From positions 1-52,137 of the forward strand of contig NZ_BCTX01000034.1 in the NCBI RefSeq assembly GCF_001590985.1: a stretch of 52,137 nucleotides of DNA, given 5' to 3'. This document shows, piece by piece, positions 9,788 to 16,209 of this stretch. This DNA comes from Novosphingobium naphthalenivorans NBRC 102051. Lineage in GTDB: Bacteria; Pseudomonadota; Alphaproteobacteria; Sphingomonadales; Sphingomonadaceae. The first letter of the stretch is position 1, and the number at the start of each line of letters is the position of its first letter. The notes beneath the pieces are model-generated. The model made no database searches. It was given only the letters and a program-made list of their open reading frames with translations, and was not told where the DNA came from. The position numbers and the translations under genes are program-made.

Positions 9788-10849
9788 CTAACCGGGGCCT
9801 GTAACATTTTCGTGAAGACCGTGCTTCTTCATGCCATGCCTGAGCTGGTCATACGTCAGCCCGGCCGAGGCCGCCGCGCGCCGCTGGTTCCAGCGGTGGC
9901 GCCTGAGCGCATCGAGCAGCAGGGTGCGCTCATAAGCCTCCACCGCCGCACGCAAGTCTCCCGGCGGCGCGGTAACATATGGCGTTACAGGCAGCGGGGA
10001 TGCCGGCGCGGGTTCGGGCCGGGCCATCGGCACGGCAGGTTCCGGCGCCCGGCCCCCAGCCGCTTGCCCGTCCGTCCAGGGATTTTCGAAAGGATCGAAC
10101 ACGATCCGCCCGATCGGCGCGTCCTCACGCCCCCAGCGATAGACCGCGCGCTCGACGACATTGCGCAGTTCGCGCACGTTGCCCGGCCAGCCATGCGCTT
10201 CGAGCGCGTCCATCGCTTCTTCCGAAAAGCCGGGCCAGCCCTCCCACTCCAGCTCGCTGGCCATGCGCCGGCCGTAGTAGTCCGCCAGTTCGAACACATC
10301 GCCTTCGCGCGCGCGCAGCGGCGGCAGGGTGATGACTTCGAAACTCAGCCGGTCGAGCAGGTCGGCACGGAAGGTGCCTTGCTCCGCCATGCGCGGCAGG
10401 TCGGCATTGGTCGCCGCGACGATGCGCACATCCACCGTCACCGGGCGCGAGGCGCCGATGCGCACCACTTCGCCATATTCGATCGCGCGCAGCAGCCGCT
10501 CCTGCGCGGCCATCGAGAGGTTCCCCAGCTCGTCGAGGAACAGCGTACCCCGGTCCGCTTCCTCGAAGCGCCCGGCCCGCGCGCGCGTCGCGCCGGTGAA
10601 GGCCCCCGCCTCGTGCCCGAACAGTTCCGCCTCGATCAGCGTTTCGGGCAACGCCGCGCAATTGAGCGTCACCAGCGGTTCGCCCCAGCGCGGGGAGAGG
10701 CGGTGGAGGCGCTGGGCGATCAGTTCCTTGCCGGTCCCGCGCTCGCCGATCACCAGCACCGGACGCCGCACCGGCGCCGCGCGGCTGGCCCGCTCCACCG
10801 CGTCGAGGAAGGCCGTGGACTGGCCGATGAACTGAACATCGCGATCCAT
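9788..10849 (-). CDS. pspF: phage shock protein operon activator PspF
   Basis: A sigma-54-dependent enhancer-binding protein that activates the psp operon on cell-envelope stress. 353 residues: the AAA+ domain begins at once with no receiver domain, as in PspF. Visible motifs are GERGTGKELIA (Walker A), the sigma-54 contact loop GAFTGA, GTLFLDELGNL (Walker B), RIVAATNADLP and the FRADLLDRLSFEVITLPPLR sensor block, then WPGNVRELRNVVERAVYR. A Fis-type helix-turn-helix closes the protein (NQRRAAASAGLTYDQLRHGM). The ATG at 10849 is used rather than the TTG two codons upstream. Transcribed divergently from the psp genes, over a 162-base spacer. Confidence 0.95.
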   Translation of the reverse strand: MDRDVQFIGQSTAFLDAVERASRAAPVRRPVLVIGERGTGKELIAQRLHRLSPRWGEPLVTLNCAALPETLIEAELFGHEAGAFTGATRARAGRFEEADRGTLFLDELGNLSMAAQERLLRAIEYGEVVRIGASRPVTVDVRIVAATNADLPRMAEQGTFRADLLDRLSFEVITLPPLRAREGDVFELADYYGRRMASELEWEGWPGFSEEAMDALEAHGWPGNVRELRNVVERAVYRWGREDAPIGRIVFDPFENPWTDGQAAGGRAPEPAVPMARPEPAPASPLPVTPYVTAPPGDLRAAVEAYERTLLLDALRRHRWNQRRAAASAGLTYDQLRHGMKKHGLHENVTGPG

Positions 10850-10950
10850 TCCCAATAGTTAGCGTATTTTCCCATTCATTGGCAATTCATATTCCAGAAA
10901 GCCCCGCGTCCGGACACGGAACGGCCGGAATTCTGCCCCTGGCGCAAATT

Positions 10951-10966
10951 GGCACACCCTTTGCTG
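10951..10966 (+). promoter_or_regulatory. sigma-54 promoter of the psp operon
   Basis: TGGCACACCCTTTGCT matches the sigma-54 consensus TGGCAC-N5-TTGCA/T exactly at the -24 GG and -12 GC elements. It lies 45 bases before the ATG of the first psp-operon gene and just downstream of the divergent pspF start, so PspF is the expected activator. Confidence 0.9.
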
Positions 10967-11011
10967 AATGGGAGGCAACACAGCGTTCAGGACTATCGAG
11001 GGAACCCAGCC

Positions 11012-11218
11012 ATGTTTGCCCGCTCCGCCAAGACCCAGCCCGCACAGCAGCCCGAGCGGCGCGCCGTGCGCTCGACCCTGGCCCGCACCAAGCTGGATTG
11101 GGCCATCATCGTCAGCCTGCTGGCGATGGGGGCCTTCAGCCTCATGGCCGTGGCCGATCACTTCGGCGCTACCACGGCCTATGCCGCCGCGCCGGTCTGC
11201 GGAGTGCCGCTGGCATGA
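11012..11218 (+). CDS. small membrane protein, first gene of the psp operon
   Basis: 68 residues: a basic, glutamine-rich N-terminus (residues 1-28) and one transmembrane helix at about 31-50 (WAIIVSLLAMGAFSLMAVAD), then a short periplasmic tail ending in C-G-V-P-L-A. It begins downstream of the sigma-54 promoter, so it is in the PspF regulon. A longer reading frame starts before the promoter and is excluded for that reason. Its stop overlaps an ATG (ATGA at 11215-11218) that is in frame with pspA. No family recognised; it may be a sphingomonad-specific Psp partner. Confidence 0.75.
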   Translation: MFARSAKTQPAQQPERRAVRSTLARTKLDWAIIVSLLAMGAFSLMAVADHFGATTAYAAAPVCGVPLA

Positions 11219-11295
11219 GCAGGCTCGACGCCGAAATCGAAGTGCTGCAGAATTGCCGGCAGGGCGGACCGGCCAACGGCTTCGCCCCCAAGGCA

Positions 11296-11333
11296 TTCAA
11301 TGCCAACACGTTCAACGCCAACACATTCAATGG
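11296..11333 (+). repeat. short tandem repeat upstream of pspA
   Basis: Two 15-base units, TTCAATGCCAACACG and TTCAACGCCAACACA, are followed by the first 7 bases of a third. Read in the pspA frame they encode F-N-A-N-T twice, then F-N-G. See the finding on a possible extended PspA. Confidence 0.7.
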
Positions 11334-11385
11334 TCGCTTCGAGCACACGCACTTCCACCCGGCCTACAACAAAGGACATATCAGG

Positions 11386-12105
11386 ATGGGTATCTTCTCC
11401 CGCACCCGCGACATCATCGCCGCCAACTTCAACGACCTGCTCGACAAGGCTGAAGACCCCGCGAAGATGATCCGCCTGATCATCCTCGAAATGGAGGAAA
11501 CCCTGGTCGAAGTGCGCACCAGCTCGGCGCGCACGATCGCGGACCAGAAGGAACTGCGCCGCCATGTCGCCAAGCTCGACAAGCTGCAGGCCGACTGGAG
11601 CGAGAAAGCCCAGCTCGCGCTCAGCAAGGGCCGCGAGGATCTGGCCCGCGCCGCGCTGCTCGAAAAGAAGAAGGCCACCGACATGGCCGACCAGCTCGGC
11701 GCCGAGATTGCCGTGCTCGACGATTCGCTGCGCGCCTACGAGCAGGACATCGAGAAGCTGCAGAATCGCCTGCGCGAGGCCCGCAGCCGCCAGAGCGCGA
11801 TCGCGGCCCGCTTGCAGAGCGCCGAAAACAGGGTCAAACTGCGCACGCTGCTCTCGAACGAGCGCGTCGATGAAGCGCTGGCACGCTTCGACCAGCTGGA
11901 GCGGCGCGTCGATTATGCCGAAGGCCGGGCCGAGGCGATGAGCCTGGGCGACAGCCGCCAGCCGACGCTCGCCGAGGAAATCGCCGCGCTCGCCGATGGC
12001 GACACGATCGAGGCCGAGCTGGCCGAGATGAAGCGCGCGATGGGTTCGGACGCCCCGCAGGCTGACCCGCACGCTGCAAGGCCGGCCGGCGATCCGATCG
12101 CCTGA
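11386..12105 (+). CDS. pspA: phage shock protein A
   Basis: PspA is the ESCRT-III-like effector that restrains PspF and, under stress, oligomerises on the inner membrane to limit proton leakage. 239 residues, matching the usual length. The amphipathic N-terminal helix is MGIFSRTRDIIAANFNDLLD, followed by the D-P-A-K-M-I-R-L-I-I-L-E-M-E-E-T-L signature and long coiled coils (about 30-190). AAAGGA lies 9 bases before the ATG. The frame is open upstream to an ATG at 11215 with no intervening stop, so a 57-residue N-terminal extension rich in F-N-A-N-T is theoretically possible. Confidence 0.95.
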   Translation: MGIFSRTRDIIAANFNDLLDKAEDPAKMIRLIILEMEETLVEVRTSSARTIADQKELRRHVAKLDKLQADWSEKAQLALSKGREDLARAALLEKKKATDMADQLGAEIAVLDDSLRAYEQDIEKLQNRLREARSRQSAIAARLQSAENRVKLRTLLSNERVDEALARFDQLERRVDYAEGRAEAMSLGDSRQPTLAEEIAALADGDTIEAELAEMKRAMGSDAPQADPHAARPAGDPIA

Positions 12106-12208
12106 TCCACGCAGGCGCGCTTTCGTCCCGGCAGCGCGCCGCATCCCCGCCACGCGAGACGGGGGGCAAATTACCGGGACGTTTCGTTTTCAAGGGAAGG
12201 GAAAACCA

Positions 12209-12622
12209 GTGTCACGCGGACAATTCTATCTCGACAAGTCGAACGCCAAGCTGGCCGGCGTCTGCGCGGGCATTGCCGACTATACCGGCGTCGACGCGTT
12301 CTGGGTGCGCATGGGAGCCGTGCTGCTGACGCTGCTGGGCTTTCCCTTCGTCATCCTGATCTACATCGCCATGGCGGTGCTGGCCGACAGCCGGCCGATG
12401 GGCCTCTACAACGAGGCCGAGGAAGAGCGCCTGCTGCGCCGCATGGAACGCCGCCGCCAGCGCCGCGGGCTCACCCATGGCCTGACGATGCCCGGCACCT
12501 CGCGCTCCAGCCGCCTGCGTTCGGACCTTTCGGACCTCGACAAGCGCATCGCCGACATGGAAGCGCACTACAGCAGCTCCAGCAACTCGCGCCTTGCCGC
12601 CGAGATCGACAGCCTGCGCTGA
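12209..12622 (+). CDS. pspC: PspC-domain envelope stress protein
   Basis: 137 residues. The PspC domain occupies residues 1-62: FYLDKSNAKLAGVCAGIADY, then a transmembrane helix around 35-58 (GAVLLTLLGFPFVILIYIAM). The remainder is a basic, arginine-rich cytoplasmic stretch and a helical tail ending in RLAAEIDSLR. PspC senses envelope stress and recruits PspA, with PspB. It starts with GTG preceded by AAGGGAAGG. It lies 103 bases after pspA, leaving room for RNA-level control. Confidence 0.93.
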   Translation: MSRGQFYLDKSNAKLAGVCAGIADYTGVDAFWVRMGAVLLTLLGFPFVILIYIAMAVLADSRPMGLYNEAEEERLLRRMERRRQRRGLTHGLTMPGTSRSSRLRSDLSDLDKRIADMEAHYSSSSNSRLAAEIDSLR

Positions 12623-12653
12623 GAACCGCTGCCGGGACAACAGGGACACCGTG

Positions 12654-12932
12654 ATGTTCAACTTTGCCTATCTCATTCCGATGATGGCCCTTGCCATTCC
12701 GATCTTCGCGATCTGGAGCAAGCACCAGCGCCGCATGGCCGAACTGCAGGTTCAGGCCACGGCCGAAAAGGCCGCGCAATATGCCTCGCACAGCCGCGAG
12801 CTGGAAGAACGCGTGCGCGTGCTGGAGCGGATCATCACCGATCAGGGTTATGACACCGCGCTCCAGATCGAAGCCCTGCGCGACCAGCGCGAGGTGGAAA
12901 GCCAGCGCGAACCGAACGAGACACGCCAATGA
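12654..12932 (+). CDS. pspB: PspB-like membrane protein, copy 1
   Basis: 92 residues: an N-terminal transmembrane helix (about 4-21, AYLIPMMALAIPIFAIW), a short basic turn, then a coiled coil containing the PspB-like core ELEERVRVLERIITD. PspB partners PspC as the stress sensor. E. coli PspB is 74 residues with the same helix-plus-coil layout. The ATG at 12654 directly follows an in-frame GTG (12651). Its 3' end overlaps the next paralogue by ATGA. Of the three tandem copies this is the first and the only one directly next to pspC. Confidence 0.8.
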   Translation: MFNFAYLIPMMALAIPIFAIWSKHQRRMAELQVQATAEKAAQYASHSRELEERVRVLERIITDQGYDTALQIEALRDQREVESQREPNETRQ

Positions 12933-13219
12933 GCCCGGAAGATGTCGTCGCCCTGCTGGTGCTGATGACCGCGATCATCGCGATCGTCTTCATCCTCGCC
13001 GGGGTCTACAAGCGCCACCTCGCCTTTCAGGAGCGCAAGCTGGAGATCATGGCCGGGCAGACTGCCGAAAAGGCCGCGCAATACGCCGCGCAGAACACGC
13101 AGCTGGAAAACCGCGTGCGCGTTCTGGAACGCATCGCTACAGAAGGCGGCAGCAACGATCTCGCCACGCAGATCGAAGCGCTGCGCAGCAGCGAACCGGC
13201 AGAGGTGACCAAGCAATGA
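12929..13219 (+). CDS. PspB-like membrane protein, copy 2
   Basis: 96 residues with the same plan as copy 1: a transmembrane helix at about 6-27 (VALLVLMTAIIAIVFILAGV), a basic turn (YKRHL) and a coiled coil with AEKAAQYAAQNTQLENRVRV leading into LERIATE. The block TAEKAAQYA is shared almost unchanged with copy 1, so the pair arose by tandem duplication. Linked to both neighbours by 4-base ATGA overlaps, indicating coupled translation in the psp operon. Confidence 0.82.
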   Translation: MSPEDVVALLVLMTAIIAIVFILAGVYKRHLAFQERKLEIMAGQTAEKAAQYAAQNTQLENRVRVLERIATEGGSNDLATQIEALRSSEPAEVTKQ

Positions 13220-13455
13220 GTTTCTGGACCGCCGTCGTCGTCCTCTTCGCGATCGCCTGCTGGACCTGGCTGCGCACGCAGAAGTACCGTGCCCTCAGCC
13301 ACAAGAACGGCGTGTACGACCACACCGCCCGCGAGCACGAACTCGAACGCGAAGTCGAGGAAATGCGCAAGCGCATTGCCGTGCTCGAACGCATCGCCAC
13401 CGACGAGCAACGCGGCAAGGACCTCGCCCGCGAGATCGAATCGCTGCGGGACTGA
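13216..13455 (+). CDS. PspB-like membrane protein, copy 3
   Basis: 79 residues: transmembrane helix at about 3-18 (FWTAVVVLFAIACWTWL), then a coiled coil with EVEEMRKRIAVLERIATDE, clearly related to the coil of copies 1 and 2 but without their TAEKAAQYA stretch, and ending in AREIESLRD, like the tail of the PspC protein. It starts in an ATGA overlap with copy 2 and is the last psp-operon gene. Possible roles are extra sensor subunits or alternative PspC/PspA partners. Confidence 0.8.
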   Translation: MSFWTAVVVLFAIACWTWLRTQKYRALSHKNGVYDHTAREHELEREVEEMRKRIAVLERIATDEQRGKDLAREIESLRD

Positions 13456-13835
13456 GGTCAGGTGAACCGATCCCACCGCACAATATTGACATTTTGAACC
13501 ATATGGGTTAAGTATCCCGCCGCCGGTGATAGCAAGCCGGCAAGCAGCGGCGGGGACGCAGGTGCGAAGCTGGCACCTTTTCGCCTTCGTCGTGCGGCCG
13601 GTGCCCGGATGCGAATTTGCCGGTCACCTTTCGCGAATACCGGATGCGCGGATGAAGCCGGGGGTATGCCCCCGGGGCCGGCGGCAGGGGAGCGAGCCCG
13701 GCCCGCCACCCCCGCGCACCACAGGGCCGCGCCCGGGAGTTCCGTTGACCTGCCCCTCTCTGGCCGTTCGCATTTCCCAGGCAGTTCAAGGCCATGCCGC
13801 CCGACGCCGGCGGAAACCGCACCGGCCGCACCCGC
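13456..13835. other. GC-rich host intergenic region
   Basis: About 380 bases between the psp operon and the presumed prophage edge. It is very GC-rich and contains a stem-loop at 13658-13675. A 130-codon reading frame on the minus strand has no protein-like features. A short frame starting at 13793 (MPPDAGGNRTGRTRC) stops at the candidate phage edge and could be the remnant of an interrupted gene, but this is speculative. Confidence 0.5.
13658..13675 (+). terminator. stem-loop downstream of the psp operon
   Basis: CCGGGGG (13658-13664) and CCCCCGG (13669-13675) enclose the loop TATG. It lies 200 bases past the last psp gene and has no T run, so it is at best a weak terminator. Confidence 0.35.
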
Positions 13836-14024
13836 TGTTAGGTGACACAAGGTCTTAGAGTACCTGCATCGTGGGATTTTCCGGGTGTTGCCGGGATTGC
13901 GTGGGACGGGAACGTCGGATTTTGGCCATTTCTCGTCTCTCGCCGTAACCGTCGCTGCCGTTGGGCTGTGTCTGGAGTGGTGGTTAATTTAGACACTGAA
14001 TTGCCAAGAGCAATTGGAGTCTGC

Positions 14025-14041
14025 GGTTTTCAGCGGCTGGT
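14025..14041 (+). repeat. left arm of a 17-bp inverted repeat
   Basis: GGTTTTCAGCGGCTGGT; its exact reverse complement is at 14172-14188. The 130 bases between the arms are non-coding. It may relate to the phage left end or transposase binding, or form a long-range hairpin. Confidence 0.7.
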
Positions 14042-14171
14042 CTCTTAAGACCCTCTTAGCGGCGGATTAGCGGGGCTTGAGAAGGCTCTCATAGCCCTTT
14101 TAGACCATCATGGCCGCTTCCAAACCGGGACGAAAGTGGGGCATCCCGCGTCCCAGTTCGCAAGCCGAGCT

Positions 14172-14188
14172 ACCAGCCGCTGAAAACC
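14172..14188 (-). repeat. right arm of a 17-bp inverted repeat
   Basis: ACCAGCCGCTGAAAACC, the reverse complement of 14025-14041. It lies 100 bases left of the first phage gene's stop codon. Confidence 0.7.
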
Positions 14189-14208
14189 CGTGAAAAACTC
14201 ACGCTATA

Positions 14209-14224
14209 CACATAGTTTTATGTG
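14209..14224 (-). terminator. stem-loop after the leftward repressor unit
   Basis: CACATA and TATGTG enclose the loop GTTT. It is 64 bases past the end of the leftward lysogeny genes and could end their transcript; no strong U tract. Confidence 0.35.
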
Positions 14225-14287
14225 GGCCCGCGTTGTTTCAGGCGAAGTCGAAGTGGGCGGGTTTTTCGGCCAATTGACATCGATCTT

Positions 14288-14800
14288 CTAGTGCTCGACC
14301 AGGCTGCAATCGAGCGGCTGGGGCTTGTCATCAAAGATGCCGCCGATTTCGATGCCACGACAGTGTAGGACAACCTTTTCGCCCTCGGAAGCATAGACCT
14401 GTCCACGCATCTGCGCTCTGACGGGCAAGACGTTGATGGTCTTTAGCAGAAGCTCAGATCCATAAGGGGCGTTGACCTCGGCCGATAAGAGCATTGGGCG
14501 TCCTCGCCAATGCTCCAGTGCTGCTTTGGGATCGCTGTCGAATTCCCTCTCCAAGGCTGGAAGCGCAACCGGAACCGGGTCTGGCAAACGAGCGTCACTG
14601 ATCAACCGGGTAGCCCATAGGCCTAGCGGGACGGCTGCGAACAGAGCGAGGACGAGTATGCCCAGTTGCTGACCAGTAAGCTGGCGCCTTGGCCCAACAT
14701 GAGCAGGCAAAGAAAAATCCCAGCCACAGAAACGGCAAACCAACGCCGCCCCCTTCACCGTTTCAGCACAGCGCGGACAAACCTTGGTGTCGTCAGTCAT
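14288..14800 (-). CDS. membrane-anchored zinc-ribbon protein with OB-like domain
   Basis: 170 residues. A zinc ribbon opens the protein (CPRC at 9-12, CRFC about 22-25), followed by a linker and one transmembrane helix (about 42-68, GQQLGILVLALFAAVPLGLW). The C-terminal half, beginning at AALEHWRGRPMLLSAEV and ending with the strand VVLHCRGIEIGG, looks like the tRNA_anti-like OB fold found in other small lipoproteins and membrane proteins. Its start overlaps the repressor stop by ATGA, so it is made together with the repressor in the lysogen. That suggests a lysogenic role such as superinfection exclusion; this is inference only. Confidence 0.8.
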   Translation of the reverse strand: MTDDTKVCPRCAETVKGAALVCRFCGWDFSLPAHVGPRRQLTGQQLGILVLALFAAVPLGLWATRLISDARLPDPVPVALPALEREFDSDPKAALEHWRGRPMLLSAEVNAPYGSELLLKTINVLPVRAQMRGQVYASEGEKVVLHCRGIEIGGIFDDKPQPLDCSLVEH

Positions 14801-15471
14801 AGCCGCCTCATTACAGCGACCACACGGCCGATAATATGGAGTTCGTCTTCGGCGACGGAGATCGGCGGGATCAGCTGGTTGTCGCTGACCAGTTTCAGGC
14901 CTTCGTCCTTGCCCGCAAAGTGCAGGCGCTTGACCATGCCGAATTCGCCCATGGCGACAGCCCAGATGCCCTCTGCCATGCGCGGCGTTTTCTGCGAGGT
15001 ATCGATCAGGATGACCTCGCCGCTGCGGATGGTCGGTTCCATCGAGTCGCCGTCGCCGATCGTCCAGAAGAGGTGCTCTGGTGCGGCGCGGGTGAAGTTG
15101 CGCAGCCAGGCGCGCGAGAACACCCGCTTTTCCGACGAAACCGGGCCATCAATGAATGCAGCACCAAGCCCATAGCGGAGGTCAATCTCGTCGATTTCGA
15201 CTGTGTCGTCGCGTTCCGGTGGCTGGTGCTTGAAGGCAAGCCGCCGATCGGCAAGCGCTTCCGTGCCGGAAGGCCAGCCCGGAAAATCGGGAAATGCAGC
15301 CATCAGCTTTTCTAGCGCTGCCCTGCCAAGACGCGTGGTCGCGGTTCCGTTCAACGGACGATTGATGGTTGAGGCAGAAATGCCCGCGCGCTTCGCCACT
15401 TGTGCTGGCGCCAGCCCTGCAAATTCCACGAGGCGGCGGACCAAATCTGTATCTTGAGCGAACGGGTCCAT
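14797..15471 (-). CDS. prophage repressor, S24 (LexA/CI-like) family
   Basis: 224 residues. An N-terminal helix-turn-helix (about 15-48: GLAPAQVAKRAGISASTINR) and a C-terminal S24 peptidase-like domain with the nucleophile motif GDSMEPTIRSGEVILI (Ser near 142) and the general-base lysine in GMVKRLHF (near 181). By family analogy it represses the early promoter and is inactivated by RecA-stimulated self-cleavage; no obvious Ala-Gly or Cys-Gly cleavage pair is seen in the linker. Phage Mu's own repressor is not of this type. The ATG at 15471 has AAGG 7 bases upstream; the longer open frame runs through the operators and is rejected. Confidence 0.9.
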   Translation of the reverse strand: MDPFAQDTDLVRRLVEFAGLAPAQVAKRAGISASTINRPLNGTATTRLGRAALEKLMAAFPDFPGWPSGTEALADRRLAFKHQPPERDDTVEIDEIDLRYGLGAAFIDGPVSSEKRVFSRAWLRNFTRAAPEHLFWTIGDGDSMEPTIRSGEVILIDTSQKTPRMAEGIWAVAMGEFGMVKRLHFAGKDEGLKLVSDNQLIPPISVAEDELHIIGRVVAVMRRL

Positions 15472-15489
15472 GCCCCGCCTTAGCAAAAA

Positions 15490-15540
15490 TGCAAAATTGC
15501 AGACGTTGCATTTATGCAATTGCATAAATGCACACATGCA
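15490..15540. promoter_or_regulatory. repressor/Ner operator array with early promoter
   Basis: Four TGCA-N4-TGCA units lie at 15490-15501, 15507-15518, 15521-15532 and 15529-15540. The middle two form a perfect 26-bp palindrome (15507-15532). The array fills the 84 bases between the divergent repressor and Ner-like genes. TTGCAT at 15520 followed after 17 bases by TATCTC is a possible -35/-10 pair for rightward transcription, so the operators would cover it. Confidence 0.8.
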
Positions 15541-15555
15541 ATTATCTCTAGGGTC

Positions 15556-15801
15556 ATGGACCAACAAGAAGTGATCGCGGACATCGAGCGTCGCTCCCGT
15601 AATCAGGGGGTGCCAATCCATGTGCTGTGCGCGCGGGTGGGAATTCACCCGTCAACTTTCAGCCGCTGGAAAAAGACGGCGAAGAACCCGGAACCCACCG
15701 GCGCTTCGTTGCTAACCATCGGTGAAATCTACGATGCGCTTCGCCAGATCGAGCATGAGCGGTCAGCGAAGCCTCGCGCGCGAAAGGCCGTGCGGGCATG
15801 A
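15556..15801 (+). CDS. Cro/Ner-like transcriptional regulator
   Basis: 81 residues. A single helix-turn-helix fills the centre (VPIHVLCARVGIHPSTFSRW), with a basic tail (KPRARKAVRA). It is the first rightward gene after the operators, the place occupied by ner in Mu, where the product shuts down repressor and early transcription. The ATG at 15556 is the first start beyond the operator array; an in-frame ATG at 15514 lies inside the array. Ends in an ATGA overlap with the next frame. Confidence 0.82.
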   Translation: MDQQEVIADIERRSRNQGVPIHVLCARVGIHPSTFSRWKKTAKNPEPTGASLLTIGEIYDALRQIEHERSAKPRARKAVRA

Positions 15802-16193
15802 TAGAGACCGGATTCCTTGATCCGGGCGCGGCGCGGGCCGCTGTGCGGCGGATGAAGCTGCGGCGGGCGCTGCGCGATGCGGGCGGCTCAGTTGCGGCAT
15901 TGCTCGACCGCCTCGACCAGCAGCTTGAGACGGACGGCGGCGCTGCCCCGGCCCTGCGCGACGGCGGCAGCAACCTGCTGACCGGCAATGCCAAAGGCTG
16001 TGTCTGTCGCCTCCCGGTCGACAACGTCGAAGGCGAGGACATGCGAGAGCAGCAGCTGCTGCAGGGCATGAACCTTGTCCTCCAGTTCCTCGACACGCTG
16101 CTCGATGGTCTTGGCCACGGCCTGTTCTCCTCGATCAATTCCGACACCCTCAACGCTAACCCGGATCAGCCGGGCGGCGCATCGTCTAAGTGA
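15798..16193 (+). CDS. hypothetical early protein (overlaps an antisense frame)
   Basis: 131 residues starting in an ATGA overlap with the Ner-like gene, which favours coupled translation. The first 45 residues are basic and helical (RMKLRRALRDAGGSVAALLD) and look protein-like; the rest is less convincing. The interval 15888-16118 also encodes a well-formed minus-strand gene with a better ribosome site, so one of the two may be only a shadow. No domain recognised. Confidence 0.45.
   Translation: MIETGFLDPGAARAAVRRMKLRRALRDAGGSVAALLDRLDQQLETDGGAAPALRDGGSNLLTGNAKGCVCRLPVDNVEGEDMREQQLLQGMNLVLQFLDTLLDGLGHGLFSSINSDTLNANPDQPGGASSK
15888..16118 (-). CDS. antisense coiled-coil protein, 76 residues
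   Basis: Starts at a GTG with AGGAG 8 bases upstream, the best ribosome site in this interval. The N-terminus is a convincing coiled coil (TIEQRVEELEDKVHALQQLL), followed by a helical Ala/Val-rich region ending in LKLLVEAVEQCRN. It lies wholly inside, and antisense to, the plus-strand hypothetical gene. If real it would be transcribed towards the operators against the early operon. Function unknown. Confidence 0.45.
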   Translation of the reverse strand: MAKTIEQRVEELEDKVHALQQLLLSHVLAFDVVDREATDTAFGIAGQQVAAAVAQGRGSAAVRLKLLVEAVEQCRN

Positions 16194-16209
16194 AGGGCCG
16201 ATTTTCCCG

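Noticed and set aside
13458..13850. 130-codon minus-strand frame after the psp operon
   Set aside because: Pro/Gly/Ala/Arg-rich, no ribosome site and no recognisable feature; crosses the presumed prophage edge.
13838..14287. tRNA or tmRNA gene as attachment site
   Set aside because: No cloverleaf or TTC-type arm found; a transposing phage does not need such a site.
15472..15648. Longer repressor start at 15648
   Set aside because: The extra 59 residues would run through the operator array and the Ner-like gene; the ATG at 15471 has a ribosome site and a normal family start.
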